A DNA stretch of 64,000 nucleotides. Origin: Corynebacterium felinum (GTDB lineage: Bacteria > Actinomycetota > Actinomycetes > Mycobacteriales > Mycobacteriaceae). A program made the translations under genes and the position numbers. The stretch covers positions 248,001-312,000 of the forward strand of contig NZ_CP047209.1 of the NCBI RefSeq assembly GCF_030408755.1, in the 5' to 3' direction. Below are positions 7,748 to 16,328 of the stretch, in pieces. The notes below the pieces were generated by a model. The model was not told the DNA's origin. It made no database searches and was given only the letters and a program-made list of their open reading frames with translations. Within the stretch, counting starts at the first letter, position 1. Each line of letters opens with the position of its first letter.

Positions 7748-8557
7748 TTATTTGGTTGGCGTAGTTGGGGTGGTGTTGAGCTCATTCATGGCTTCGAGTG
7801 GGACGTTTTCGCCGTACATTTTCAGTTGTAGTCCGCCGTCGACGACGGTGGCGCCACGAACAGTTAGTCCTTGTTGGGAGAATTCGTCGAAACCGCCGCT
7901 GAGTGCTTCGGTGATTGCTTGTGAAACAGTTTCGGGCAGGTCAAAACCGAGGAGGTTTGCTTTTGTTGCTTCGAAGTTTAATGATCCGTTGACAAGCTTT
8001 GGTTGGAATGTCAGTGTTGCTGCTCCGTTGTTGAACTCTACGTCGAAGGAGTTGCGATCGGCGTGTGAATTGAAATCAGATACCTTGATCAAGTTGGAGA
8101 GGAATTGACTTGCTAGTCCTGCGAAATCGTCTGGATTAGCGGTTTCGATTTGCGGCTGGGATTCTTTTAAACCGTTTTGGATTTGGGCAAGGAGGAAATC
8201 GTCGCTGAGGGTTGTCTCGATCGACATGGTGCGGATTCTGCTTGCTGGATCCTGTGAAAGTGGAAGCCCTTCGATAACCATATGGGTTTTGGGCTGTCCG
8301 GTAACAGTGCCGTCTGCGGCAATTGCGGCGGTGTCGGGGGCATCGATTTCGAGGTAGCCGATTTCGCCACGCACGATTCCTGTTAGAACAGGTGTGGCAC
8401 CGAAGGATACGGTGCTTTTTTCGGCGCCAGCCTCAGGGGCGCCGGAGATTTGATTTTTGAGGAACCACCGTAGGCCAAATTCTGCGGCGAAAAGTAGCAC
8501 CACGAGGATGACGACAATACCAATGAGAATTTTCGGAGCCGACTTACCTTTTGTCAT
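7748..8557 (-). CDS. DUF2993 (LmeA-like) envelope protein
   Basis: This 269-residue protein has a short basic N-terminus and one hydrophobic helix (PKILIGIVVILVVLLFAAEF, about residues 8-27) acting as signal anchor. The extracytoplasmic domain contains IRTMSIETTLSDDFLLAQI and repeated beta-type strands, as in DUF2993. Mycobacterial LmeA of this family is a periplasmic lipid-binding protein involved in mannosylated glycolipid metabolism, so a similar envelope lipid role is plausible. It converges on the DeoC-like gene with only four bases between stop codons. Confidence 0.8.
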   Translation of the reverse strand: MTKGKSAPKILIGIVVILVVLLFAAEFGLRWFLKNQISGAPEAGAEKSTVSFGATPVLTGIVRGEIGYLEIDAPDTAAIAADGTVTGQPKTHMVIEGLPLSQDPASRIRTMSIETTLSDDFLLAQIQNGLKESQPQIETANPDDFAGLASQFLSNLIKVSDFNSHADRNSFDVEFNNGAATLTFQPKLVNGSLNFEATKANLLGFDLPETVSQAITEALSGGFDEFSQQGLTVRGATVVDGGLQLKMYGENVPLEAMNELNTTPTTPTK

Positions 8558-8795
8558 AACATCCCAGTTTGGCGGAAAACTTCTTTTCGCGCCACCTTTT
8601 CCTTTCAGCTTCTATGTCGTGTGTGTCCGTATGGATGTTTTTTACGATGAGGAGCCGTGATTGGTTGGTTGTGCAGGCTTTATTACCCCCAAGTGGTCAG
8701 ATACCTTGTTGGTTTTTCGGTGGTGTGAGGGGAGCATCGCTGAGAGTTTTTCAGATTGGTAGGGGGTGACGGTTCCTTTGGGGTTGTTGTTGAGG

Positions 8796-8823
8796 TGGCG
8801 GTGGCGGACTTATGCCACCGCCA
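8796..8823 (-). terminator. Hairpin after the glycine-rich protein gene
   Basis: Perfect 10-base arms TGGCGGTGGC and GCCACCGCCA surround an 8-base loop, six bases beyond the stop of the minus-strand gene at 8830. The downstream side lacks a T-run, so termination is likely but not certain. I saw nothing else in the gap 8558-8829. Confidence 0.5.
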
Positions 8824-8829
8824 TAGGTG

Positions 8830-10593
8830 TTATTTGTCGCGTTCGTGGCGTGGTTTGAATACGTCTGCGCCGATGACGCGGGGGACTACTTTGGGTGCTT
8901 CGCCTAGAAGGTCGAGGAGGTTTTTATCGCGTTCTGCTTGTTGGAGTACTCCTTTAACCGCTGTGCGTCGTGTCCGGTTGGTTGTGCGCCTGCGATTATT
9001 CGCCTGCTGCCCACCACCAGCGCCAGCACCAGTACCACCCATGGGTGCCCCGCCTGCCATCGTTGATCCACGACCACCAGCACCACCAGTACCAGCACCA
9101 GTATTGGAATTGTTTCCTGTGCCTTGTCCGTTGTTGTAGGGGCTGTGACCCCGATGGGACCCACCACCCGAACCAGAGCCCGAACCCGAACCGGAACCGA
9201 CGCCAGAGCCGGTTGGGTTGTGTCCCCTACCAGTGTGCGAGCCACCCGGGCGATGAGAACCACCAACACCAGCACCATACCCACCTGCACCTGTACCTGT
9301 GCCTCTGCCACCACCGGTGCCGGTGCCGGTGGTGGTGTTGGTTCCTCCAACATGGTTGCTACCAGCGTGGTGCGGCATCGTATGCGACACCCTATGATGC
9401 TGCGTGTTTCCACCGGCAATGTGTGACTGTGCAGTGCCACCAGCATAAGAACCACCACCATAGCCTGCACCTGCACCTGCACCCCAACCAGTAGCATTAC
9501 CAACACCACTGTGTGTGGCTGGGTGTTGATGGGCATTAAGTGGGTTAATAGTTGCAGGATCAAGCCCTAGCGCGGATTGCTGGGTTGCTACCTGATCTAA
9601 CACCCGTTCAGCAAGTTCGTGAGGTTCAAGGTCAAGCTCTCTAGCCGCCTGTTGGGTATTCTGCACCCAGTTGGTGGTAGAGATTGTGCTGGTTGCTTCG
9701 TTCGTGCTTCCCCCGCCTGCGCCTGCGGGTGCAGGTTCCATCAGGTGGCGTGTTACAGGCATTGCTGCGGTTGCTGCGGTTGCAAGGGCTGTACGGAAGC
9801 CTTGGAGGAAAAGTTGTTCTGCTTGCTGGGCAACAACGATGCCTCCTTGGGTGGCGCGGAGTGCGTTGACTTTAGCAACTGCTGCTGTCACCTGCGGGGC
9901 AAACCCTGGTGCGATTGCTGATAGCGCGGTGGTAGATTGTGCCATCAGCGCAGCATTCTGAGCGAAGTTCATGCCCGATTGCGCCATGGTAGTAATAGCG
10001 GTGTTTGCTTTTTCAAAGGGGGTGCCTTTGTTTGCTGCGATCAGTTCACTGGCCACGCTGTTTAACCGGTCACTGATCGCAGTGGCATCACGTGCCAAAC
10101 TCCCCCAAATATCTGCTGCTTCTATCGCTGCTGCGTTGTTGGTGGAAGCAAGAGCTGAAGCAAGTTGTTCTAAGCTTGCTGCTTGATTCACAACTGGTGG
10201 TGGGAAGTTGAATCCTTCGAATCCTAGGTCAGGGCGGGTAGGGAAATAGACCCTGGGAAACATTGGGACTCCGGTTTCTTCCAGGATGCGATCGAACTCA
10301 TCGGTGGCAAACCGGTTCATGCCTGAAAGTGAGTAGTAGTTGGCATAGAGGTTTTCTTCCAACCATTTCACCTGACGTTCAAAGGCTGTGAGCATATCAA
10401 AAGCACTCCCAGCCCCACCATGAAGAACCCGACCGTGTTGTTCCCCGAGCTGGTCTAAACCACTCACCGATGAAAAACTTCCGTTAAGTGGGCTTTTAGT
10501 GGAATACAAAGCAGCAGATTTTGACTCTTTGCTGAGTTGTTCAAGGGTGTGAACGCTGTCTGTGACTTGTTGTTTATCCATGAATAGGGTCAT
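8830..10593 (-). CDS. Large helical protein with Gly/Ser/Thr/His-rich low-complexity domain (possible type VII-like substrate)
   Basis: The 587-residue protein has no signal peptide. Residues 1-110 are helical (LTAFERQVKWLEENLYANY around 68-86). Residues 138-285 are Ala-rich helices with a Trp-Gly turn at 163-164, resembling the WXG/PPE helical hairpins of type VII secretion proteins. Residues 360-530 are a Gly/Ser/Thr/His/Asn repeat region (GSGSGSGSG, TGTGTGGG). A basic block (RRRTTNRTRRT, 534-544) and a conserved-looking hydrophilic tail close the protein. Its ATG overlaps the stop of the upstream lipoprotein gene (ATGA), so both are made together. I do not recognise a named family. The secretion idea is inference from helix pattern, repeats and the lipoprotein partner; no secretion ATPase gene is in the window. 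Confidence 0.75.
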   Translation of the reverse strand: MTLFMDKQQVTDSVHTLEQLSKESKSAALYSTKSPLNGSFSSVSGLDQLGEQHGRVLHGGAGSAFDMLTAFERQVKWLEENLYANYYSLSGMNRFATDEFDRILEETGVPMFPRVYFPTRPDLGFEGFNFPPPVVNQAASLEQLASALASTNNAAAIEAADIWGSLARDATAISDRLNSVASELIAANKGTPFEKANTAITTMAQSGMNFAQNAALMAQSTTALSAIAPGFAPQVTAAVAKVNALRATQGGIVVAQQAEQLFLQGFRTALATAATAAMPVTRHLMEPAPAGAGGGSTNEATSTISTTNWVQNTQQAARELDLEPHELAERVLDQVATQQSALGLDPATINPLNAHQHPATHSGVGNATGWGAGAGAGYGGGSYAGGTAQSHIAGGNTQHHRVSHTMPHHAGSNHVGGTNTTTGTGTGGGRGTGTGAGGYGAGVGGSHRPGGSHTGRGHNPTGSGVGSGSGSGSGSGGGSHRGHSPYNNGQGTGNNSNTGAGTGGAGGRGSTMAGGAPMGGTGAGAGGGQQANNRRRTTNRTRRTAVKGVLQQAERDKNLLDLLGEAPKVVPRVIGADVFKPRHERDK

Positions 10594-11225
10594 TGGAATC
10601 CTCCTTTAGTACGTAGTTTTTCAAGGGTTTCATACGCCTTCCAACACAACTCATCCTTCGTTGGTGTGGCTCTACCTGTGTGTCCGAAGGTGATGCTGAT
10701 TCGACCATGTTTCGTGCTGATGGCAGCATCACAATGTATATTTTCATCTTCCCTGGGCAGGTTGCTGAAGTAGATGCGCTCATCAATCCCGGGGAACGTC
10801 GCATCAATAATCAACCCATGGTCGCGAAGAAATGAATACTGGGCAAAGTGCGTTGATACACTGAAGGCTCCATGGATGCCGTCGGTTGTATGAACCTCGC
10901 TCATGCCACAATCAATCATCGGAGTTGAGTCCCTCCTCGTCATCGAGATTTTTTCTAGTCCGATCTCTGCGAGTTCTTCTGGGGTGAAGGTGTCGCACAG
11001 ATCGTACAGGGTGTTGTTGGGGTCAAACTTGTCGAAGGCCTCAACGTATTCCCTGTTTGGTGGCAGGGGGATCATGCTGGGTTTGGGCGGTGACTCCCAC
11101 GTTTCAAAGGGGTAGGTTTCTTCAGTAGTCGTGCTGTCCGCGGATTGGGTGTCCTGTGGTGGCGTACAACCAGAAAGTGTCACGGCGCAACAGGTGGCAA
11201 GTGCTGTGAGAATACGTGTGCGCAT
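10590..11225 (-). CDS. DUF3558-type lipoprotein
   Basis: The start at 11225 has a strong GGGAGG site, and the first 20 residues form a lipoprotein signal (MRTRILTALATCC... ending LSGC, lipid-modified Cys20). The mature part contains LCDTFTPEELAEIGL and a second conserved Cys in MIDCGMS, a pattern typical of DUF3558 lipoproteins of actinobacteria. The total is 211 residues. The gene overlaps the downstream large glycine-rich protein gene by four bases (ATGA), so the two act as one unit at the cell surface. An upstream in-frame extension to 11363 is rejected because it would bury the signal peptide. Function is unknown. Confidence 0.78.
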   Translation of the reverse strand: MRTRILTALATCCAVTLSGCTPPQDTQSADSTTTEETYPFETWESPPKPSMIPLPPNREYVEAFDKFDPNNTLYDLCDTFTPEELAEIGLEKISMTRRDSTPMIDCGMSEVHTTDGIHGAFSVSTHFAQYSFLRDHGLIIDATFPGIDERIYFSNLPREDENIHCDAAISTKHGRISITFGHTGRATPTKDELCWKAYETLEKLRTKGGFQ

Positions 11226-11557
11226 TAAACCTCCCGTGGGGTTGTGCTTGGGGTAGTTCTGTGCCCCAATATATAAACACTGCACAATGGGCGTGTGTGT
11301 TCCCCCTATCAGAGGGAAAACTGCGACCATTTGCCCCGCTGAAAATAGTGAACAATCTTCCACAGCTTCACCAATGTTTACTTTGACTGTGCTGCCACAG
11401 CAAAATAGGTACAGATTTCACATGTGGCCGAAAGCCCCTGCTGGTGAGGGGATAAAAATAGTGCAGCAACTACTGTGTAGTAGCAGTTTTCTACGAAAAG
11501 CATCCGGCTGAGTGTCAAGAAAAAGCACAGGCAGACGTTTCTGCGGATTCGGATGAG
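11226..11557. promoter_or_regulatory. Gap holding the promoter of the lipoprotein unit
   Basis: Between the methyltransferase stop and the lipoprotein start there are about 330 bases without a convincing gene. The half next to 11225 must hold the lipoprotein promoter. I saw no strong inverted repeat, and short reading frames here lack ribosome sites. Confidence 0.4.
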
Positions 11558-12358
11558 TTAGTAAACCTCATCCCATGCAATAGTCACCCGATTATCACGA
11601 ACAAGTCCCCCACGATCGATCGCGAACTCGTGACGCAACATCTGCTTAGCCTCTTGCCAGCGAACCCTAGGGCCAAATGCTTCAAAACCACTAGCCCTAG
11701 CCCAGCAATCATCCGCGGCCTGGAGGAAATCATAAATTTTATGGCCGGGAATATTGTTGTGAATCAAGATTTTCGGCAGGCGCTCCGCAATATCAGAGGG
11801 TTTGTCCAGCTCCCACGGATTCCATGCAAGAGTTAACGAGCGCGGCCCGTTTTTATCAAGCAAGACCCATGTGGCACGGCGGCCAATTTCATCGCAAGTG
11901 CCTTCAACAAAATAGCCATCATCAGCGATCTTCGAGCGGACAAGATCCCACGCATCCCACACTTGGTCCACATCGTATTGGCGCAACACATTGAATGCTC
12001 GAACAAGCTGCGGTGTATAGCCTGCAAGCTCAAAACCGCCGAGTTCAAAGCGCACACCATCGCGGGGTGGAAGTACTCGTTCGGGATCAATTTCAAGCCC
12101 AACAACCTCAAACCGGGGGTTCATCTTCCGTAAGAAACGAGCCCACTCGCAGGTCGTGGTGTAGCTTTCCCCGTAGCCCACATCAATGGCTAAAGGCTTC
12201 CCCAGGCGAAAAGCTGCTTGGAGCTCAGGGTTATGAAAAACCCACCGGTCGCAGCGGCGCAGCCGGTTAAAGCCTGTAGTGCCACGTGTGATCACACCGA
12301 TGGGTTTGGTGGTGTTTTTAGTGAAATCAGCGCGTTTGTTATGCCCGTGATATGCCAT
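11558..12358 (-). CDS. SAM-dependent methyltransferase (class I-like)
   Basis: This is a protein of 266 residues. The segment LAIDVGYGESYTTTCEWARF at about 55-75 is a glycine-containing motif I after a beta strand. FEVVGLEIDPERV follows at about 83-95, the acidic end of strand 2 that normally binds the SAM ribose. DGYFVEGTCDEIGRRATWVLL is a typical later strand region. The substrate cannot be read from the sequence. It lies 28 bases downstream of the DUF2505 gene on the same strand, so they are probably co-transcribed from the promoter at 12898-12903. Confidence 0.7.
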   Translation of the reverse strand: MAYHGHNKRADFTKNTTKPIGVITRGTTGFNRLRRCDRWVFHNPELQAAFRLGKPLAIDVGYGESYTTTCEWARFLRKMNPRFEVVGLEIDPERVLPPRDGVRFELGGFELAGYTPQLVRAFNVLRQYDVDQVWDAWDLVRSKIADDGYFVEGTCDEIGRRATWVLLDKNGPRSLTLAWNPWELDKPSDIAERLPKILIHNNIPGHKIYDFLQAADDCWARASGFEAFGPRVRWQEAKQMLRHEFAIDRGGLVRDNRVTIAWDEVY

Positions 12359-12386
12359 GGAAAAACACCAAAAATGGGAAAATTTT

Positions 12387-12890
12387 TTAAAGGTTTGCCG
12401 CGATCCACGCGTCGGTCAGGGCTGCCTCATTAGCGAACAGCTCGCCCAGAGCATCAGCGACCTTTGGCTCGATCGCAGGACCCATGAACGGAATGTTGAC
12501 ACTCACTTCGTTAGAGTAGGAAAGGGAAGTGGAATCACCAGCGCCGGAAAGCGCGATATCGCCCTTGAAATCAACAGGGGTGCCCTTCACATCAGCAGTG
12601 TAGGACAAGGAAGCGGACTCGCCATCCAGTGCGCCGACAGTGACGACTCGCTTCACCTTCAGTGCCTGCGAAATCATTGCGCGAACAGCTTCAGGCAAGA
12701 TATCGAGCGGGAGTACTTCGTAGAGTACGACCTCTGCGCCGCCGTCGGTAAGGCTAAACTCGTGAACCTCACCTGGTTCAGGAGAAAGAGTGGCAGCAAT
12801 ATGCGCCCAGTAATCAGCGTTCGTCAAAGCGGCATGCACTTTTGATGCAGGCTGATTGATAGTTACAGTGTTTTCGCTACGCGTAGTCAT
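12387..12890 (-). CDS. DUF2505 domain protein (START/SRPBCC-like fold)
   Basis: The 167-residue product begins with VTINQPASKVHAALTNADYW, the first strand and helix of SRPBCC/START-like lipid-binding folds. It continues with alternating strands and ends in a helix (IEPKVADALGELF), as in actinobacterial DUF2505. There is no signal peptide, so it is cytoplasmic. It starts at ATG 12890, seven bases after a TAGTCT hexamer, consistent with a leaderless transcript. It diverges from murB across only 24 bases, so the two share overlapping promoters. Confidence 0.8.
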   Translation of the reverse strand: MTTRSENTVTINQPASKVHAALTNADYWAHIAATLSPEPGEVHEFSLTDGGAEVVLYEVLPLDILPEAVRAMISQALKVKRVVTVGALDGESASLSYTADVKGTPVDFKGDIALSGAGDSTSLSYSNEVSVNIPFMGPAIEPKVADALGELFANEAALTDAWIAANL

Positions 12891-12914
12891 GGTATACAGA
12901 CTACCCTGAAGAAG
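12891..12914. promoter_or_regulatory. Overlapping divergent leaderless promoters of DUF2505 gene and murB
   Basis: On the minus strand TAGTCT (12903-12898) stands seven bases before the DUF2505 ATG. On the plus strand TACCCT (12902-12907) stands seven bases before the murB GTG at 12915. Both fit TANNNT -10 boxes with transcription starting at the first codon. The two boxes overlap by two bases, so polymerase binding should be mutually exclusive. Confidence 0.55.
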
Positions 12915-14048
12915 GTGAGTATGCCTTTAGACACCCTTGATGCCCTCGTGCGATCAAATTTCACCAGCTTAGATGGTGTGACTATCGATCACACAAGTTT
13001 CGCTCAATTAACCACCTTGCATCTAGGTGGAACCCCAGCTGCGACAATTCGGTGCGCGACAACTCGCGCCGTGGTCGACGTCGTCACGCTTCTCGACGCT
13101 CACAACATCCCCCTCATCATCGTCGGCGGTGGATCAAACCTCGTGGTAGCAGACGGGGAACTTCCCGTCGTTGCCGTCGTGCTCGAATGCGACGCAATCG
13201 CGATTGACACCACCACCGGACTAGTCGAAGTGGAAGCCGGCGCTGTCTGGGATCATGTCGTGGATCTCTGCGTCGAGCAAGGATTAGGCGGGCTGGAGTG
13301 TCTGTCAGGGATCCCCGGATCAGCGGGGGCAACACCTGTACAAAACGTGGGCGCATACGGTGTGGAAATTTCTGATCTTCTCACCGAAGTTGAGCTGTAC
13401 CACCGCGACAGCGGCAAACGCGAGTGGGTTGCTGCCGCAGATCTGGAGTTAGCGTACCGCTACTCAAACTTGAAGTTCACCGCCCGCGCCGTCGTCTTGG
13501 CTATTCGCCTGCAACTTTACACCGACGGATTATCAGCGCCGATTCGCTTCGGTGAACTTGCGCGCAGCTTAAACCTTCCACAATCGGAGGCTGAAGCTCG
13601 CACAAATCCGCGCACCGTGCGCGAAGCGGTACTGCAGCTCAGGGGGATGAAGGGCATGGTGTATGACGAAAATGATCACGATACGTGGTCTGCCGGGTCC
13701 TTCTTCACCAACCCCATAGTCTCAGCTGAACAAGCAGAGACAGTGCGCGCGCTCGTGCGAACAACCTTCGACGACGACACCGCTCGTCGGATGCCATGTT
13801 TTGACGTGGGGGATCAGCGCAAATTATCCGCCGCCTGGCTTATCGACCGCGCTGGTTTTAGCAAGGGCTACCCGCACGAAGGGGCGGCACGGTTATCAAC
13901 AAAGCACACGCTTGCACTGACGAATCGAGGTAATGCGACAACGCAGGATCTCGTGGCGCTGGCACAAGAAATTCGCGATGGAGTCGAACAAAAATTTGGG
14001 GTTCGCCTCCACCCTGAACCGGTGTGGATCGGCGTCAGCATCGACTAA
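12915..14048 (+). CDS. murB: UDP-N-acetylenolpyruvoylglucosamine reductase
   Basis: FAD enzyme that reduces UDP-GlcNAc-enolpyruvate to UDP-MurNAc in cytoplasmic peptidoglycan precursor synthesis. The 377-residue protein shows IIVGGGSNLVV (FAD site), GIPGSAGATPVQNVGAYG, YRYSNLKF, the catalytic-serine region SAGSFFTNP and the C-terminal LHPEPVWIG. The length fits the longer MurB class with an inserted segment. GTG 12915 is preferred to ATG 12921 because a TACCCT box lies seven bases upstream, as for a leaderless message. A hairpin without a T-run follows at 14069-14102. Confidence 0.95.
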   Translation: MSMPLDTLDALVRSNFTSLDGVTIDHTSFAQLTTLHLGGTPAATIRCATTRAVVDVVTLLDAHNIPLIIVGGGSNLVVADGELPVVAVVLECDAIAIDTTTGLVEVEAGAVWDHVVDLCVEQGLGGLECLSGIPGSAGATPVQNVGAYGVEISDLLTEVELYHRDSGKREWVAAADLELAYRYSNLKFTARAVVLAIRLQLYTDGLSAPIRFGELARSLNLPQSEAEARTNPRTVREAVLQLRGMKGMVYDENDHDTWSAGSFFTNPIVSAEQAETVRALVRTTFDDDTARRMPCFDVGDQRKLSAAWLIDRAGFSKGYPHEGAARLSTKHTLALTNRGNATTQDLVALAQEIRDGVEQKFGVRLHPEPVWIGVSID

Positions 14049-14068
14049 AACTCCATGAGATATCTTTC

Positions 14069-14102
14069 AGCCCTGCGTTCATGCCTTTGTGAAAGCAGGG
14101 CT
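14069..14102 (+). terminator. Hairpin after murB
   Basis: AGCCCTGC (14069-14076) pairs perfectly with GCAGGGCT (14095-14102). There is no T-run on the plus strand, so this is a weak terminator candidate. The rest of the 348-base gap to fadD (14103-14351) holds nothing I recognise. Confidence 0.4.
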
Positions 14103-14351
14103 AAGATGCGTTGAGGGGCAGGGAAAAGCACTTTTGCGCACGCACGATCAGTGATATTTCATCATCCACACGAGTGGCCAGTAGCTTCCACTCGTGCAAC
14201 GGATGCATGCGAGTTCTTTTTGCTGAGCTAATGAATCCGGAAATTGGACAGATTTGAAATCACGCAGTACATAGCCTTGTGTCTTATGATTAGCCCAGCT
14301 AGTAGACACGGTGCTCATGTATGTGTGCGGGGCATTCGAGACAGGGACAAA

Positions 14352-14385
14352 AAGAAAAGAGCACTGGTGAAAGTGCTCTTTTCTT
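14352..14385 (-). terminator. Strong terminator of fadD (bidirectional)
   Basis: A perfect 14-base stem, AAGAAAAGAGCACT / AGTGCTCTTTTCTT, has a six-base loop and T-rich flanks on both strands. It lies 12 bases past the fadD stop. Confidence 0.85.
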
Positions 14386-14396
14386 GAGGGTGTAGG

Positions 14397-16100
14397 TTAT
14401 GCGCGCTTTTCTAGAAGCTGTTCTTGCACCTCACGGCGACGGATCTTGCCCATTTGATCCCGTGGCATTTCTTCAAAGTGGAAGAACGTCCGTGGAACCT
14501 TGTAGCGAGTAAGACGCTCACGGCAGAATGTCTTCAAACCTTCAGGGTCGAGAGCGGCACCAGGGCCTAAGGTGATGGCGGCAACCACAGATTCGGAACC
14601 GTCGTCACGTGGCAGGCCAACAACCGCACAATCGGTGACATCGGGATGCTCCAGCAACACTTCTTCAACCTCAAGTGGATAAACATTGAAGCCACCAGTG
14701 ATAATCACTTCTTTAATGCGGGCAACCAGACGGATGAAACCATCTTCTTCCATCACACCAACATCACCAGTGCGGTACCAGCCCTTATGGAAACTTGCCG
14801 CGGTCGCTTCAGGGTTATTCAGATACCCAGCAAACACCTGTGGTCCGCGAACCAAAACTTCACCCTCGGTTCCGTCCGGAACAGTTTCATCCAAGTTGTC
14901 TGGATTAGCGATGCGCACCTCGGTATCAGGGAAAGGAATACCGACGTAGCCAGGGCGACGGTTGGTATTCATTGGATTGCCCACAATAATCGGCGAAGTT
15001 TCGGTCAAACCATAGCCCTCAACCAATAGTCCGCCGGTGAGCTTTTCCCACTGCTCAACAGTGGCAACCGGAAGGGTCGAAGCGCCGGAGAACGAGTTGC
15101 GGATACCGGAAATCGAAATACCATCACGGTCTGCAGCCTCAACGATCTTTTGATACAAAGTAGGAACACCAGGAACCCAAGTGGGGGTGTGCTTCTTCAT
15201 GATCTGCATAACCAACGGGATCTGCGGTGCAGGCAACAGCACCATTTCTGCGCCGACATAGACAGCGAGGTTGAGAATAATAGTCAAACCATATGCGTGG
15301 AAGAAAGGCAACGCCGCAAGCATGCGCTCATCCTGATCGCCCAAGCCTGGAACCCACGCCTTACCCTGCAGCAAGTTGGCAAACAGGCTGCCGTGCGTCA
15401 ACTGTGCACCCTTCGGTGCACCCGTTGTTCCTGAGGTGTAAAGGATAACGGCAACGGAATCCTTCGTTACCGCAGTTTCGGAAACAACATCGTCACCATT
15501 GCCACCCAATGCAGGACCTGTCAGGACTTCCCACGGGATGGTGTTCGGTGCGGCCGCATGTAGCTGCTCACGCTTCTTCGCAATGGCGGGGATTGGAAGC
15601 TTCAAGGCAAAACGCTGCAGCTTCGGCATTGCGTCAATCATATTGACCGAGACGATCGTTTCCAGCGGAGTGGTGTGGCGCAGTTTCTCCAACGTCGCAC
15701 AAGCCTTGTCCCACACAATCGCAACGCGGGCACCGTGATCGTTAAAAGGATGCTCCAACTCATGCGCGGTGTACAGCGGATTATGCTCAACCACAGTCGC
15801 ACCGAGCTTCAACACTGCGAAATACGCTGCCACATGCTGTGGGCAGTTCGGAAGAACAATAGCCACCCGATCGCCCTGGCGAACACCAAGAGCACGCAGG
15901 CCTGCGGCAGCAGAACGAACCTGCTTATCCAGATCGCCGTAGGTTAAAGAACGGCCGAAGAAATAAGTGGCAGGCTTTTCTGCATTGATGGCCAAATTGT
16001 TGTCGTAGAGATCAAGAAGAGTGGTGTCTTCGTAATCCAGGCTGTGTGGTGTCCATTCACCGTAGTAATCCAGCCAAGCTTTGGTCTCGTATGCAGACAT
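14397..16100 (-). CDS. Long-chain acyl-CoA ligase (FadD family)
   Basis: AMP-forming ligase that activates fatty acids to acyl-CoA, or possibly acyl-AMP. Seen: P-loop VILYTSGTTGAPKGAQL, GYGLTETSP, the hinge WYRTGDVGVMEEDGFI, the region IKEVIITGGFNVYP, and the C-terminal catalytic lysine in DQMGKIRRREV. ATG 16100 gives about 567 residues; the frame also offers a TTG at 16115. The exact fatty substrate is not determinable. It is monocistronic, ending at a strong terminator. It sits between murB and the YhgE-like gene as in other corynebacteria. Confidence 0.88.
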   Translation of the reverse strand: MSAYETKAWLDYYGEWTPHSLDYEDTTLLDLYDNNLAINAEKPATYFFGRSLTYGDLDKQVRSAAAGLRALGVRQGDRVAIVLPNCPQHVAAYFAVLKLGATVVEHNPLYTAHELEHPFNDHGARVAIVWDKACATLEKLRHTTPLETIVSVNMIDAMPKLQRFALKLPIPAIAKKREQLHAAAPNTIPWEVLTGPALGGNGDDVVSETAVTKDSVAVILYTSGTTGAPKGAQLTHGSLFANLLQGKAWVPGLGDQDERMLAALPFFHAYGLTIILNLAVYVGAEMVLLPAPQIPLVMQIMKKHTPTWVPGVPTLYQKIVEAADRDGISISGIRNSFSGASTLPVATVEQWEKLTGGLLVEGYGLTETSPIIVGNPMNTNRRPGYVGIPFPDTEVRIANPDNLDETVPDGTEGEVLVRGPQVFAGYLNNPEATAASFHKGWYRTGDVGVMEEDGFIRLVARIKEVIITGGFNVYPLEVEEVLLEHPDVTDCAVVGLPRDDGSESVVAAITLGPGAALDPEGLKTFCRERLTRYKVPRTFFHFEEMPRDQMGKIRRREVQEQLLEKRA

Positions 16101-16280
16101 CGTTGTTGCGTCCAATCTCGTTATATGAAGAGTATGAGCATCACTATCCTACGGTAAGGTAGGTTTGCGATATCAGCATAGAGCATACATCAAAATATGA
16201 GGGTTTCCTCATTAGCGGAGTGAAAACTTTGTCTGCACTGTGAGAAAAATTTCACCCGTATCACTGTTAAGTGCAGAGAA

Positions 16281-16315
16281 AAAAGGCGCCATGGGAAGAA
16301 ATCACGGCGCCTTTT
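16281..16315 (-). terminator. Terminator of the YhgE/Pip-like gene
   Basis: AAAAGGCGCC and GGCGCCTTTT form a perfect 10-base stem with a 15-base loop, 14 bases past the stop of the minus-strand gene at 16329. The flanking A/T tracts let it work in both directions. Confidence 0.75.
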
Positions 16316-16328
16316 GTGAAGGGAAAAT

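Noticed and set aside
8980..9500. CCACCAGCA-like repeats as a CRISPR or tandem DNA repeat array
   Set aside because: Units are short, irregular and follow codon periodicity of a Gly/Ser/Thr-rich protein on the minus strand; there are no spacers.
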